From: a virus
Strand: one strand, 5' to 3'
Virus record (IMG/VR): IMGVR_UViG_3300009503_000040
Location: 1 to 53,653 of that record
Length of the DNA stretch: 53,653 nucleotides
A program made the position numbers and the translations under genes. The notes beneath the pieces are model-generated. The model saw nothing but the letters and a program-made list of their open reading frames with translations, did not search any database and was not told the origin of the DNA. Position 1 is the stretch's first letter; every line of letters starts with the position of its first letter. This document shows positions 9,701-15,947 of the stretch, piece by piece.

Positions 9701-10690
9701 ACCTAAACTTTCAGCAATGTCTCCTCCTATTTTAGTTGCAACTGGCATTACCGCTGTAAACCCCATTACCGCAGGAATTGAAGATATAATCCCTTTAATT
9801 GCACCTGCTGCTTGTTCTCCTAATCCTCTGGCAGCTGTTTTTAACCCGGCCGGAATTTGTTCAGGTTCTTCTTCCGAAGGAATGGAATCCCAATATTTTG
9901 ATTTTACCTGATAGCCCTGTTCTTTATATATATTGGCTATTCCCGGGTCAGTAGTATTTGTTATTTCTTCCCCTCTGTCATTATAAATTGTATAAATATC
10001 TTTTACTTTTTCCTGCCCTGTAATTTGTCGAATTCCTTTACGAATATTTTCTCTTCCTTGATATATTTTTCTTAAAGCATCAGCAAGATTCTCTGGGACA
10101 CTTTTTATCCCTTCTTCTAATTTCTCAATATATCCGCTCAAATAAGATTGTGCTTTTCTGGGTGCTTCTTTAACAAATTTAGTATCTGGAACTGAATACA
10201 AATTAGATTGATTAATTTGTAGTGGTGTAAATCTCTTCTCTTTGCTTGCTTGAATAATATCTAATATACCAGTTGGTTCTATCACCTGCGAATTATCTTT
10301 TACTTGTGCTTGAGATATTAAATTCCCAATTACATTTTTTGACTTTTCTGCTCTATATGCTGAATCTTTTTGAGCATCTGTTTGGGAATCCATTCCTTTG
10401 GAAAAATTTTGCCTTAACCAATAATCCGCACTAAAAGGATCCTCTGCCTGTCCGCCTTCTTTTTGGTGGACTTGTCCGCCTTCTTTTTGGCGGAACTGTC
10501 CATTGTTTTTTTGTTCGTTAAGAATATTTTCAACATAATCTATACGTTTGCCTGTTTCTATTAATTTCTTCAGACCAGGACCAAAATTATTCTCTGTCTC
10601 TGTAATCGAATCTGGGAATCTCCCAAAGGGATGGATATCCACATTCCTTTGGAATAAGTCAAGATTTATTAATTTTTCTAATCCTGTCAT
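737..10690 (-). CDS. Giant phage polyvalent protein with ParB-like and PBECR-like nuclease domains
   Basis: A 3317-residue protein, probably packaged and injected with the DNA. Seen in order: a Gly/Ala-rich, membrane-seeking stretch (about 281-361); the polyvalent-protein motif around VPxxVLxDYPDL (about 933-964); a small barrel-like domain (about 1094-1157); a ParB/sulfiredoxin-like domain (about 1221-1318) with GHSRLEGM; an LPD3-like segment (about 1890-1972); an EESFH segment that looks like a degenerate metallopeptidase (about 2090); a PBECR (barnase-EndoU-ColicinE5-RelE)-like domain (about 2285-2378); and a helical C-terminal third. Large polyvalent proteins of this design are known to carry injected effectors. 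The ATG overlaps the upstream stop as TAATG, so it is translationally coupled. Nine copies of the 20-bp palindromic element and one tandem GC-rich repeat are translated within it. No RNA polymerase motif was seen. Confidence 0.85.
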   Translation of the reverse strand: MTGLEKLINLDLFQRNVDIHPFGRFPDSITETENNFGPGLKKLIETGKRIDYVENILNEQKNNGQFRQKEGGQVHQKEGGQAEDPFSADYWLRQNFSKGMDSQTDAQKDSAYRAEKSKNVIGNLISQAQVKDNSQVIEPTGILDIIQASKEKRFTPLQINQSNLYSVPDTKFVKEAPRKAQSYLSGYIEKLEEGIKSVPENLADALRKIYQGRENIRKGIRQITGQEKVKDIYTIYNDRGEEITNTTDPGIANIYKEQGYQVKSKYWDSIPSEEEPEQIPAGLKTAARGLGEQAAGAIKGIISSIPAVMGFTAVMPVATKIGGDIAESLGYDRKKGEEITNIIVPFAFGPGVGIGSLLSSKGTEELQKAGAFDSLNPTDREIAKELVENGLFFGTILGIKGAKIKLDKTLEKKINEGLEEAFKNKTLVTPYQGLPIIPSERIPLSKTAEKVIESSKNLKGRTPEEEAIIQSKLEKLAPTSGELFFGEKPVPKEWIPKIREKEQIPIEKTTGVKGLLESDEIKNVRKLAEDIVKGKTKFTSEELQLQKNYPKLLEEEIKRIGGENAEGILGIHSFGRSNKGLLSEERTASEEGKGISSQDIQQKTPAETIERLSRSEREDAEKAKEILTTLPVQEVIKEAKNKLGKDFENEFNNYLKLPNNKARLNNAEDKELEKGLLLEDFARRTLAADLLGADVDSDLYGLAEQKLKLINAEERLKENVIGAESGKAVKIKFPEGVEKIFVMGEGSHKDPLAIAFRYLTDDLIKKGMDKEKAEEFAENYITSAAINEELDIGDFREGKFISSYYPKAESRESIPSEKELKTEIDEESATEEQSTEKTKPIPKETKTTEEKKPYEMTAEEWNNERERLRAETRQEKFTKRSGAEELARIKELTKLLYGVTDEARQKIEKASKGEIKLSEQELETYLNRLNTPVTHRDVVEKALKEGKKIPEEVLKDYPDLQKIKTETPSYPKEQVKPLEIIDEETYLAKNKAPFMGGAEPALHKNIQEGRGKQQAIKKVSEEMQRNNQRREELRKEYADKVAKGEIRPPTRIEKLVDIANGHPDLESTQAARRILEKQGVDWKNPDLQTKTEKKEPNINIGDRVKLRARYVSGHYIPDKFTEGEVLEITEFQDTPTAIVKVGNEEWIEPLDKLEKIEKFQRNGFPEKNVAELLYGEPKGKAENKKVIEPEIKKAINETVANKETAKEIENKFQETKFAEVKEIPIREIKTDESRFQNRAESYSEETARAIEKNYNPAAFDPIIVWKDPKDNNIYVLAGHSRLEGMKRRNAKTIPVKFFEGTEEEAINYAIIESNRKSTQENLLSDIKAYKRAKQQGYSKSKLLDIFKKESRIKLLDNLSYLNEEGEFIRALNSEAAKSYPYLERNASWVGELRKQFPQITDGHEQELFDYFYRDKLRNSFITKEEFFNKVEDRVTDITFKPNEKLALDKLESTGARARADTRDIQKKIDLLRARNRELTALSKGAPLEQKNLFQKEILANTEEIKKLENNISEIINNQFDIFEQLEKSINRGEIDEEIATQIITSGDAAELEKLAEDIESKTKAAGRISEEEIRQEINKTGQILYQKYIEYKDSPRDEIEIALLRAYNSFDHELPVREKLLTLERYTQKEEIQRALASFLNNFVERKRFENVNVFIRRAIKEKPELIKSYTYLKDKLNEAVRNRKKDGNLLLDYREKVLPIPKEWIPENKPEEASNPVLIRKTLPIEEIELTAEPTESYSIFDEGRSEIQLLQDRKRHLEYVIEEAKKKNDFETIQKAETELETINKKILKLKNKNVQYELFGGEQQSLFQKNTEEGKAEIYKKIINDKEIEYNNDLKELGFDINKDNWEKNRLKITHTVRKYYKKIHPKSVINKDTGKEIFIGRESEKKPFTHVGRYEQLVVNKNTPGILRDAIYIGELKNEKNIKGYDKFEYFLKSVKIDGKDFTVKISVGVDNTGKWHYDNSTLEINRNDLLYIVRLNNLSSQQAVSKFTIKDTNLRKLLQEIISAHENKLEQTGEAAQGLRRVSIPLEKVYVKMSDSEKKKFLEEIRKGINSEWLIGQKDLSKEQAKGLTDLIEKAIIFDPEKADITTAWEESFHASIITLAKPHLARNLLRENGWNGKGEIWDVANNPSLKEAHERLAKKYIEWREQQEKNPSEPRTRLERLFQLLRELWSKIAYYLNKLGFSFEAGYFYSLASGKIKKISKTESTFTKEEINTEVSLAQSNFNKKVDDLLNGKTTQPVIITNTPLILVKLGAKQLPITITKEVINKAITKDNLTLDLIKDLPKELHDPIMIFKSATMPNSYVIMTELRGEKGSVIAAIHLSRQEQNHIVNKIASVYSKERDKTFIEWIEKGLLRYYNKNKSQIWLQSRGLQLPKEVTKSGHTKILTEEDFVNDKLRQKISEIQGELYPKDLEYYLNRIEKIKNIFELKNWKKKHEAEIDELPAWDKEEIIYAWNKRHKDFTGQEGNWKTAEAKQKNKYENTKEAYKKYLPEASEIYDEGFRRYTDFSEKIKEKAGNISPDDILKLYREVIKAKLREYEKSKEETGTFVEPKTDITDKKAEEIKKEIEKYLINKNIPAETQEKILQTAEEIINNPKNRIGKHTKIKRLTYFGEKVKIMTLKYGAAGAELAQRMAKGNVIQGQLVDKYFQIVNKIKDIYDDIRSEEYGEQRIKEIEDKIINALEDRANYKEYLETDDEIKLYELYKMIYGDKDMNDGLYAEIKKAGYPVRTDYFPHIIRDGFIIDEIVSDPKDIIKTDVRGLNNFIYADSRYLKPREFDIEDIKRDLLSVTQNYIFSVAKALAYKDAVNYYYTDFKKDIPELLRKQGFSTAIEFMRSNLNPELPSKNLAAKFFRGIRSAEYMNFLTFSLKNAVQNYTQKDFARLYMTNEAVKLTDKIFYKLKTPTGNLLNAIHEASQETPRFLELTAEEANRSKILKINERIKNYEPFHLAEMTNWRYAELGGIIDYVTKQKAYKDLINKGMGEIEAINKVLEDKKMFDMAVRNGMDLAANSQISPTAAYRPSLFDKEIVRFFLMFRRFPITHLEHLSQTLFKSLEGAEGLRAQRILRRGLSEDVKTVEALRAVEYFRKAMDIMIDKIKNKKDYKDYEIGTIEEMRDWLKQQEKILNKTIEKLEPIKNKSEIIYHWSKYYAKMLMISTLFQFLYDIMDRMFKQIINGDDEEKRMQDLLKSGRLTEKQKRALITELAFKSIFDSMPLPAYGLNPANLMITPLIPKVEIFPYGNYSIFNERGIVRSITNYGLNIVPGLGLVDRVTGRVLSNKITDIISPKQERKNQIKMIPPGRGRVNERPGLGR
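4595..4614 (-). repeat. Palindromic element, VSIPLE frame
   Basis: One mismatch from consensus. Translated inside the polyvalent protein at about residue 2026 as VSIPLEK, between the LPD3-like and EESFH segments. Confidence 0.8.
5571..5589 (-). repeat. Palindromic element, PKEWIP frame
   Basis: Slightly diverged copy (ATTCTTTCGGAA in place of ATTCCTTTGGAA). Read as PKEWIPEN at about residue 1701 of the polyvalent protein, in a charged linker. Confidence 0.7.
7197..7216 (-). repeat. Palindromic element, FQRNGFP frame
   Basis: Exact consensus copy, read as FQRNGFP at about residue 1159 of the polyvalent protein, directly after the small barrel-like domain. Confidence 0.85.
8240..8259 (-). repeat. 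Palindromic element, ESIPSE frame
   Basis: CGAAGG variant of the consensus, read as RESIPSEKE at about residue 811 of the polyvalent protein. Confidence 0.85.
8809..9000 (-). CDS. Possible overlapping small gene embedded in the polyvalent gene
   Basis: A 63-residue frame on the same strand as the polyvalent gene but shifted, starting MPKEYWESIPSEE and ending KKQKKY. Its ATG is preceded by GGAGGTGAAA, the same strong ribosome binding site pattern used by this phage before the genes starting at 31118 and 12493. The peptide looks protein-like (KGLPARKAKELAARTF, HPLRPLNDYPEVREKM), while the main frame here is low-complexity Ser/Glu-rich. One palindromic element covers codons 6-12. It may be a real nested gene, or the relic of a former frame restored by insertions of 20-bp elements. 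Its function is unknown. Confidence 0.45.
   Translation of the reverse strand: MPKEYWESIPSEEAIRDYYLKKGLPARKAKELAARTFNKRHPLRPLNDYPEVREKMQKKQKKY
8965..8984 (-). repeat. Palindromic element, GIHSFG frame (WESIPSE in the nested frame)
   Basis: CGAAGG variant. The polyvalent protein reads it as LGIHSFGR at about residue 569; the nested frame starting at 9000 reads the same DNA as WESIPSEE. Confidence 0.85.
9203..9222 (-). repeat. Palindromic element, PKEWIP frame
   Basis: GGTATCC variant, read as PKEWIPKI at about residue 490 of the polyvalent protein. Confidence 0.8.
9872..9891 (-). repeat. Palindromic element, DSIPSE frame
   Basis: Read as WDSIPSEEE at about residue 267 of the polyvalent protein, just before its membrane-like segment. 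Confidence 0.8.
10384..10403 (-). repeat. Palindromic element, SKGMDSQ frame
   Basis: Exact consensus, read as SKGMDSQ at about residue 96 of the polyvalent protein. Confidence 0.85.
10451..10494 (-). repeat. Tandem pair of TCCGCC/GGCGGA palindromes, translated
   Basis: Two 20-bp units (10451-10470 and 10475-10494), each TCCGCC, eight bases, then GGCGGA (GGTGGA in the first), 4 bp apart. They are read as two QKEGGQ units at about residues 65-80 of the polyvalent protein. The same 20-bp design occurs in noncoding DNA at 30537-30556. Confidence 0.75.
10614..10654 (-). repeat. Composite palindromic element near the polyvalent start
   Basis: Two fused element units with a GGATATCC centre. Read as FQRNVDIHPFGRFP within about residues 12-26, close to the start codon of the polyvalent protein. 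Confidence 0.75.
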
Positions 10691-11859
10691 TATTTCAATC
10701 CTTGATAAATTACACTATAGTATTTAAGAAAATCAGCTATTTCGCTTGCTTCTTCATCTGATAAATTGCCAGCTCGTGCATGTTTTATTGCCTCGTCTTT
10801 TAATTCCTTTGGTGATAATCTCCTCCCCCAAAGTTTTTCAATATTTTCAACAAATTCATAACTTCTCGGACCTAATGTTTGGAGCTTAACATTTTGCAAT
10901 GCGTTTTCTTGACGATACTTTTTCTCAGTTTCACTTATTTTCATCGGAACACCAGCCGGGTCTAATTTATATTGCCCTGTTGTTTCATCTCTTACATAAT
11001 TCCCTTTATCATCAACTGCAAATTTCAACACATTGCCATATTCATCTGTTACATATTCGTTTGGATTGATTATATCTGCTATCAATTTTGATGTAGCAGG
11101 CGATAATGATTTTGATTTTTCTTTTTTATCTTTTTCCGAATTATCATCTGATTTAAATTGCCACTCTTTTTCTGGTGCTCTTAAATTTGTCCTTACGAAT
11201 TGCTTCTTTTCAAAGTCCCATTGATAGATATATCCATCTGCCCCGACTTTCGTAAATGGATTTTGTTCTTTTTGTTCATAAGGCTGTCCTTCAGCAATTT
11301 TAATTGGTTCGGTCCCTGGATATTGAATAAATCTCGACTCGCCTCTGCCAAGATTAAATGCTTCAGGCTGTTGTGGTTTTAAACTTTCCGCTCTTTGACT
11401 TAACAGATTCCCAAGTAAATTAATTTTTGCTGCTTTATTTTCATCTATATTCTTATTTAATAAAATTGGCAAAACATTTTCTTGAAATTCACCTAATATA
11501 TTTTTTGCTCTTTTGTATCTTTCTATGTTCGGGATAGATATTGTTTTATCACCAATTTTTATCTGTGTTGGCGGTATGTAATCCCCTAAAATATAATCAC
11601 CTGGAGATTCCATATTAATTTTATCTTTTCCTAATTGTATTTCTTCTCCAACAGATTTGCCTGGCACATATCTAATATCATTTGGATCAAATCCTTCAGA
11701 AATTTGTTTTTGTTTTGCAATCGCTTCGTTATACACATTTAATAAATTATTATAAAAATCCCTTTCTTCCTTTTGCCTTCTTAATTGGTCAAATACATTT
11801 AATACATCATTTAATGCCTGGCGTCCATATTTATAATAACTTGTTGAATATCGTGCCAT
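10690..11859 (-). CDS. Putative internal/ejection protein
   Basis: A 389-residue hydrophilic protein, mostly charged and probably helical at both ends, with a Pro/Gly-rich middle. Its N-terminus (RQALNDVLNVFDQLRRQKEERDF) is coiled-coil-like. I see no enzymatic motif. It lies between a small Gly-rich protein and the giant polyvalent protein, and its stop overlaps the polyvalent start. In podoviruses this position next to the injected proteins is typical of internal virion or ejection proteins, so that role is inferred from order. Confidence 0.7.
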   Translation of the reverse strand: MARYSTSYYKYGRQALNDVLNVFDQLRRQKEERDFYNNLLNVYNEAIAKQKQISEGFDPNDIRYVPGKSVGEEIQLGKDKINMESPGDYILGDYIPPTQIKIGDKTISIPNIERYKRAKNILGEFQENVLPILLNKNIDENKAAKINLLGNLLSQRAESLKPQQPEAFNLGRGESRFIQYPGTEPIKIAEGQPYEQKEQNPFTKVGADGYIYQWDFEKKQFVRTNLRAPEKEWQFKSDDNSEKDKKEKSKSLSPATSKLIADIINPNEYVTDEYGNVLKFAVDDKGNYVRDETTGQYKLDPAGVPMKISETEKKYRQENALQNVKLQTLGPRSYEFVENIEKLWGRRLSPKELKDEAIKHARAGNLSDEEASEIADFLKYYSVIYQGLK

Positions 11860-11860
11860 T

Positions 11861-12493
11861 TTAACCTCCTAATAATAAACCGAGTAAAGAAACACCGCTT
11901 GAACCGCCGCTTACTGGTATGCTTGCAATTTGTGCTGCAGTCCCTAATCCAGCAAATAAATCATCAAGCCATGTCCCGCTGTCTAATGCACCAAGTAAAT
12001 TCTGCTGCTGACCATATCCAGTGCTTAATCCGCTTAATAAATTTCTCATATTAGATAAATCAACATTAGAAGCAAGCTGAGTTTGATTTAATTTATTTTG
12101 ATTAACATATTTCATTAAATCTGATAATGATGAAGCTTCATTTATTCCTAATTGCCCAAGAACATTATATTTGTTTTTATTTATATTGCTTGCAATATTG
12201 CTCAATGTATCATTAACAACAGAACCGCCTGTAATCCCTCGAGATGCTAAAGATGATACTGCCCCTTGCTGCTGTTGTGCAATATCTTCTGCAATGTTTC
12301 TTTTTAATATGTTTTCTTGACCAGAAAAAATTTCATCTAATTTTTTTGATATATCTTCATATCCAAAAGGCTCTGCATAATTTTGAAATCTATTCAGCAC
12401 ATTATATTTGCCGCTCTGTAAATCTTTAGTAAAATTTTGTAATTGCTCTAATTGTCTTTGTGCTTCAGCTTCTTGTCTTGATTGACCTGCCAT
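11861..12493 (-). CDS. Putative internal virion protein with Gly-rich C-terminus
   Basis: A 210-residue protein with a Gln-rich N-terminus, a central segment containing SLASRGITGGSVVNDTLSNIA, and a hydrophobic, glycine-rich tail (AQIASIPVSGGSSGVSLLGLLLGG). This resembles small ejection proteins (P22 gp7-like or T7 gp14-like) that insert into membranes. That comparison rests on composition and position, not on a clear homology. The ATG follows a strong GGAGGTGAA ribosome binding site placed right after two hairpin repeats. Confidence 0.7.
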   Translation of the reverse strand: MAGQSRQEAEAQRQLEQLQNFTKDLQSGKYNVLNRFQNYAEPFGYEDISKKLDEIFSGQENILKRNIAEDIAQQQQGAVSSLASRGITGGSVVNDTLSNIASNINKNKYNVLGQLGINEASSLSDLMKYVNQNKLNQTQLASNVDLSNMRNLLSGLSTGYGQQQNLLGALDSGTWLDDLFAGLGTAAQIASIPVSGGSSGVSLLGLLLGG

Positions 12494-12504
12494 ATTTCAC
12501 CTCC

Positions 12505-12540
12505 ATTCGCCTTTGGCGAATCCATTCGCCTTTGGCGAAT
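12505..12540 (-). repeat. Two tandem ATTCGCC-TTT-GGCGAAT hairpins
   Basis: Perfect palindromes at 12505-12521 and 12524-12540, separated by 2 bp. They fill the gap between the GNAT stop codon and the ribosome binding site of the next gene. A second tandem pair is at 30787-30821. On the minus strand no T-run follows, so they are not typical terminators. Confidence 0.85.
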
Positions 12541-12911
12541 TAATAATAATTTTTTTCCAATATTTTGTGATTTTCAAATACTTCATAAAACCCAATTTTC
12601 TTAAATAATCCTGCATTCTTATCATTTGCGTAACATCTTATTATCTTTATACCTGCTTCTTTTATTTTATTTTCTATCCAGTCAAAAAGTTTTTTCCCAA
12701 TCATTGGATTTTCACTGACAAACGGTTCTATCATTAATACATATCTTAAATTAGCAATAGCTTTAATCTCTCCATTATTATCTTCGGCAATTATTATTTT
12801 CCCTTCTTCAGGGACAAACAATCCATACTTTTCAGAAAACTCTTTAATCTTACTGCTGTCATTTTCTAAAATGTAGTCTCTTATTTTTGGGAATCCATTC
12901 CTTTGGAACAT
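12540..12911 (-). CDS. GNAT-family N-acetyltransferase
   Basis: About 123 residues from the ATG at 12911; an alternative in-frame ATG at 12932 overlaps the upstream stop. It shows GNAT features: a central strand pair (IIIAEDNNGEIKAIANLRYVLMIEPFVSE, seen in part), then P-M-I-G-K-K as a short acetyl-CoA loop, then a C-terminal IRCYANDKNAGLFKKIGF segment, the usual ANxxAxxLYxKxGF-type strand and helix. It would transfer an acyl group from acyl-CoA to an amine; the substrate is unknown. It sits among tail and ejection genes, so it may modify a virion or host protein. The palindromic element directly follows the ATG as FQRNGFP. Confidence 0.75.
   Translation of the reverse strand: MFQRNGFPKIRDYILENDSSKIKEFSEKYGLFVPEEGKIIIAEDNNGEIKAIANLRYVLMIEPFVSENPMIGKKLFDWIENKIKEAGIKIIRCYANDKNAGLFKKIGFYEVFENHKILEKNYY
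12889..12908 (-). repeat. Palindromic element at the GNAT start
   Basis: Exact consensus placed immediately after the ATG at 12911, so the acetyltransferase begins MFQRNGFP. Confidence 0.85.
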
Positions 12912-12919
12912 TCTTTTTA

Positions 12920-14362
12920 TTATATATCCCATTTATTTAATAATATATTTTCTATTGTTTGAACATCACTTAAACTAAGAGCAGAATTAAAAACTATTAC
13001 TTCATATAAACCGCCATTTAAATATTGTGAAGTAACAAAACCGCTAATAGTTATTTTATTAAGAGTAATAGTCCCAACATCCATTGCCATTTGATTCACT
13101 TCATTTTGTCCATTGAGTCTTGCGAATATTTGTGTCCCGTTAAAAACCCATGTAACTAAATACAATTTATTTATTTGTAATGTAGTCATTCCCGTTGCTG
13201 TAACATTAGACCCTGCGTCATCTCTTCTAAAGCACATAATTTTATCATGAGAACTTCCTCCATTGGCGTAAAAATTCATTAATGGAGTTGTTGATGAGCC
13301 TCTTATAGAAAATAAAACAGTATTGCCGCTTGGTAAAGAATATGGTCTGAAAACATAAAAAAGTGTAATCGGTTTATCCGAACCTGAAAATTGTGAATAT
13401 AAGTTTGAATTAACCATTAACATTGAATTGTTAATAAATTTTACAAATGGGAATGCTGCTCCATTTCTAATTTCATAGGCAGGAAGAGGAAAAACAGAAG
13501 TGCTTGAATCAAGAATTAAATTATTATTATTTCCTGATTTATCATTATAAAATCCTTCTTGATGTAAACTGTCCCACCAAGCTGTTGGAGAAAGTGACTG
13601 TATTGTGCTGTCATCAATAAATTTTCCGAAAGTAATCCCTCTTGGCTGCGGTTTCCATAAAGAAAGTGTGCTGTCATAAACCAAAACTTTACCATTAGAT
13701 AATCCCTCTAAGTCTACATCATTCAATTCAGCGATAGAGCCTGCTCCTCCGCTTTCTGCTGTCCTCCATTCAGTATCGTAATCATTATTTGATTTTTTAG
13801 TTAAAACCTGCCCTGTTATTCCGCCTGCTGGAATTCCTATTCCATCTAAACCATCTTCACCATTTGCACCATTATAAACTGTAAAAGTCCCTAAATTGAT
13901 TGTTTCATCTGCATCACCCCAGACTGTATATGTATCTGTCTCTCCTGGTTCGTTTGGTAATCCTGAAACTGCTGTTGTTGAAGTAAACTCAATGTGGTCT
14001 ATCCCCTGTCCATCAATACCGTCTGAGCCCGCTGCTCCTTGCGGTCCTGTAATCTCATTTAATGCAACAAGGTCATGCCATTCTATTTCGTTCTTGTATC
14101 TCCATTGAATATGTGTGGCTGATTTTTGAAGTTCTATTTCTCTTGCATTAGAAATACCTCCTCCTAAAAGATGATATTCTCCATCCGAGAGTTTGATATA
14201 TTCCTTTACAACTCCATCTTCTTTCACTAAAAATCTTGCACCGACTGGCATCAAATTTTTTGGCGGCAGTTCACTTGTTTCTATACCGATTCCTTTTTCT
14301 ATTTCAGAAATCATTTGAAACAATTCACGGGATAAATATTTTGAATACTTTTTCAAATCCAT
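12920..14362 (-). CDS. Tail fibre with collagen-like linker and LamG-type lectin domain
   Basis: About 480 residues. The N-terminal 100 residues are an adaptor-like region. Short collagen-like Gly-x-x runs follow (GPQGAAGSDGIDGQG, GANGEDGLDGIG), then a loop with GQVLTKKSNNDYDTEWRT typical of phage fibres. The C-terminal 230 residues look like a concanavalin A/LamG fold (AWWDSLHQEGF, DKSGNNNNLIL, PITLFYVFRP, YLNGGLYEVIVFNSALS). It would act as a host-receptor or glycan-binding appendage. The start at 14362 (MDLKKYSK) is chosen because GGGAAG lies just upstream; an earlier ATG at 14377 lies inside the previous gene. Confidence 0.8.
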   Translation of the reverse strand: MDLKKYSKYLSRELFQMISEIEKGIGIETSELPPKNLMPVGARFLVKEDGVVKEYIKLSDGEYHLLGGGISNAREIELQKSATHIQWRYKNEIEWHDLVALNEITGPQGAAGSDGIDGQGIDHIEFTSTTAVSGLPNEPGETDTYTVWGDADETINLGTFTVYNGANGEDGLDGIGIPAGGITGQVLTKKSNNDYDTEWRTAESGGAGSIAELNDVDLEGLSNGKVLVYDSTLSLWKPQPRGITFGKFIDDSTIQSLSPTAWWDSLHQEGFYNDKSGNNNNLILDSSTSVFPLPAYEIRNGAAFPFVKFINNSMLMVNSNLYSQFSGSDKPITLFYVFRPYSLPSGNTVLFSIRGSSTTPLMNFYANGGSSHDKIMCFRRDDAGSNVTATGMTTLQINKLYLVTWVFNGTQIFARLNGQNEVNQMAMDVGTITLNKITISGFVTSQYLNGGLYEVIVFNSALSLSDVQTIENILLNKWDI

Positions 14363-14363
14363 T

Positions 14364-15815
14364 TTAACTTCCCACAATCACTTTAATTGTATAAACTACT
14401 TTTAAAATTTTGCCATTATCTACATTTATTGGCGAGCCTAAAACATTTCTTGCAAGAAGAAATAAAAATGCTTGATAAAATGAACTATCTCCTAAGTTTG
14501 TTCGATCTGATGAAGCTCCCGTAATTCCATATTCTTTTACTTGAATTGTATTCCCCGAATTATTTTCAAATGCTTTAACGATATTAAATTGTGCATAATT
14601 TGAACCTATTTCAAAATCTTCTGCAAATCCGCCGTAGTAAAGCATCTGATTAGTTGATTTGCCGTGTTGTATTAAACTTCCTAAATTATAATCACCCATT
14701 GATACGGGTGTGTCGCTCATTCCAATCAATATTCCTTGTTTCCATGCTGATTCATTTTCATAATTTGGATATAGTTTTACTTCACCTCCGCTGTTAATTG
14801 CACTGAATGAAGTAAAATCTGGATAATGTGCTCTTGATACATTATTAATATCAATAATTGCTCTTAATGTTTGCCCTGCATGCCTATACAATAATCTCAT
14901 AAATGGGACTAAAAACCCGCCTGCATCAGTGCCTGAATTCAATGTAGTTTTGATTCTATAATTAACTGTCAATGTTTTGCCTGGATTAACATTTACTCCG
15001 CCTGATATTAAATCCCTCATAACCAAAAGATTATAAGAAGAAGTCCCTGCCCTCATACACAACCCAATTTCATTAACCTGAACTGTAATCGATGAATTGT
15101 TTGTAAATGTCCTCGTAAATGTTATTTGAACAGAAGCAGAATCATTCGTGTCTTGTGATACAATTGAACTGTTATATATTAATCCCCCGTTTGCTGAAGT
15201 CGAAGGTATTTGTTTTTCTAATAGATTATCATCAATTGTTACAGGTGAGGTCCCAGTCCCAATAATAATACCAGAATTTGCAAAAGAATTATAAGAAGGA
15301 TTTCCTAAATTTGTTACAGGAATATATATAGCAACTCCTCCTGTTCCCGTAGTCCATCCACTGCTGTATGTTGTTCCTTCAAGTTCAATAATTGAATCAC
15401 TTATTCTTGTCCAGTCATATCTGCCGTCAATATTAACTCCCTGAAATCCCCCTAATGTAATTTTACCTGATGTCTGACCGCTTAATATAGATGTTGTAAA
15501 TGTTATTCTTATTTTATTACTTGTTCCTGCCGATAGTGAAGAAATACCAGGACTCCCGCCTGCAGTTATAGTAGTAAGTAATCTGTAAAAAGTCCCTCCC
15601 ATTACATTGTTTCTTGTATCTCTTCCCATCTGTAAATAAAGTATTCTCAAAAAATTTGCTAATATAGAATCCCCTTTCTTTGTCAATACATGTTTTTTTC
15701 CATTCTTATCTGTTAAAAACAAATCAAGATATATATCAAGGTCACCACCGTTAATTAATAGTTCTTTTCTGATAACCTTTTGTTCTTTTTCTTCAAATAA
15801 TTTTATTGCTTCCAT
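14364..15815 (-). CDS. Tail/fibre structural protein with internal duplication
   Basis: A 483-residue beta-rich protein of unknown family. Two halves look related: both have a segment of the type NNSSITVQVNEIGL / NNSGNTIQVKEYGI followed by GKTLTVNYRIK / GKILKVVYTIK. This suggests an internal duplication of a beta-sandwich domain. Lying between fibre genes, it is probably part of the adsorption apparatus. A GGGG ribosome binding site precedes the ATG, which lies about 40 bp downstream of a terminator hairpin, so its expression may depend on read-through or its own promoter. Confidence 0.7.
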   Translation of the reverse strand: MEAIKLFEEKEQKVIRKELLINGGDLDIYLDLFLTDKNGKKHVLTKKGDSILANFLRILYLQMGRDTRNNVMGGTFYRLLTTITAGGSPGISSLSAGTSNKIRITFTTSILSGQTSGKITLGGFQGVNIDGRYDWTRISDSIIELEGTTYSSGWTTGTGGVAIYIPVTNLGNPSYNSFANSGIIIGTGTSPVTIDDNLLEKQIPSTSANGGLIYNSSIVSQDTNDSASVQITFTRTFTNNSSITVQVNEIGLCMRAGTSSYNLLVMRDLISGGVNVNPGKTLTVNYRIKTTLNSGTDAGGFLVPFMRLLYRHAGQTLRAIIDINNVSRAHYPDFTSFSAINSGGEVKLYPNYENESAWKQGILIGMSDTPVSMGDYNLGSLIQHGKSTNQMLYYGGFAEDFEIGSNYAQFNIVKAFENNSGNTIQVKEYGITGASSDRTNLGDSSFYQAFLFLLARNVLGSPINVDNGKILKVVYTIKVIVGS

Positions 15816-15854
15816 ATTTACCCCTTTTTATTAAGCCTGCTTGTAGAATGCAAT

Positions 15855-15896
15855 AAAAAAAGCCAATACCAGTAGCTATGCAGACCGGTATCGGCT
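15855..15896 (-). terminator. Terminator/attenuator hairpin A
   Basis: On the minus strand AGCCGATACCGG pairs with its near-perfect complement, followed by TTTTTT at 15860-15855. It lies between the gene ending at 15948 and the start at 15815. It is one of three related terminators (also 30458-30494 and 31143-31182) preceded by a conserved box. Confidence 0.8.
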
Positions 15897-15944
15897 CTTT
15901 ATTATCAGATAACCGATTTAATAATTCATCCCGCCTTACGGGAT
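15897..15944 (-). promoter_or_regulatory. Conserved leader box and hairpin upstream of terminator A
   Basis: Plus-strand order after the terminator: CTTTATTATCAGATAACCGA, then an ATCCCG/CGGGAT hairpin (15928-15944). The same order of terminator, TTATnnAGnTAnCGAT box and GC hairpin occurs at 30495-30556. The conservation suggests a functional leader or promoter; its role is unknown. Confidence 0.5.
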
Positions 15945-15947
15945 AAA

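Noticed and set aside
4595-10654. CRISPR-like array because of many near-identical short repeats
   Set aside because: Copies are irregularly spaced by hundreds to thousands of bases, occur in both orientations, and lie within protein-coding frames; there are no spacers and no cas genes. The Cas4-like nuclease belongs to the recombination block.
737-10690. N4-type virion RNA polymerase, suggested by protein size and late position plus an N4-like capsid
   Set aside because: No T7-type polymerase motifs were found on reading; the recognisable domains are ParB-like, PBECR-like and polyvalent-protein segments.
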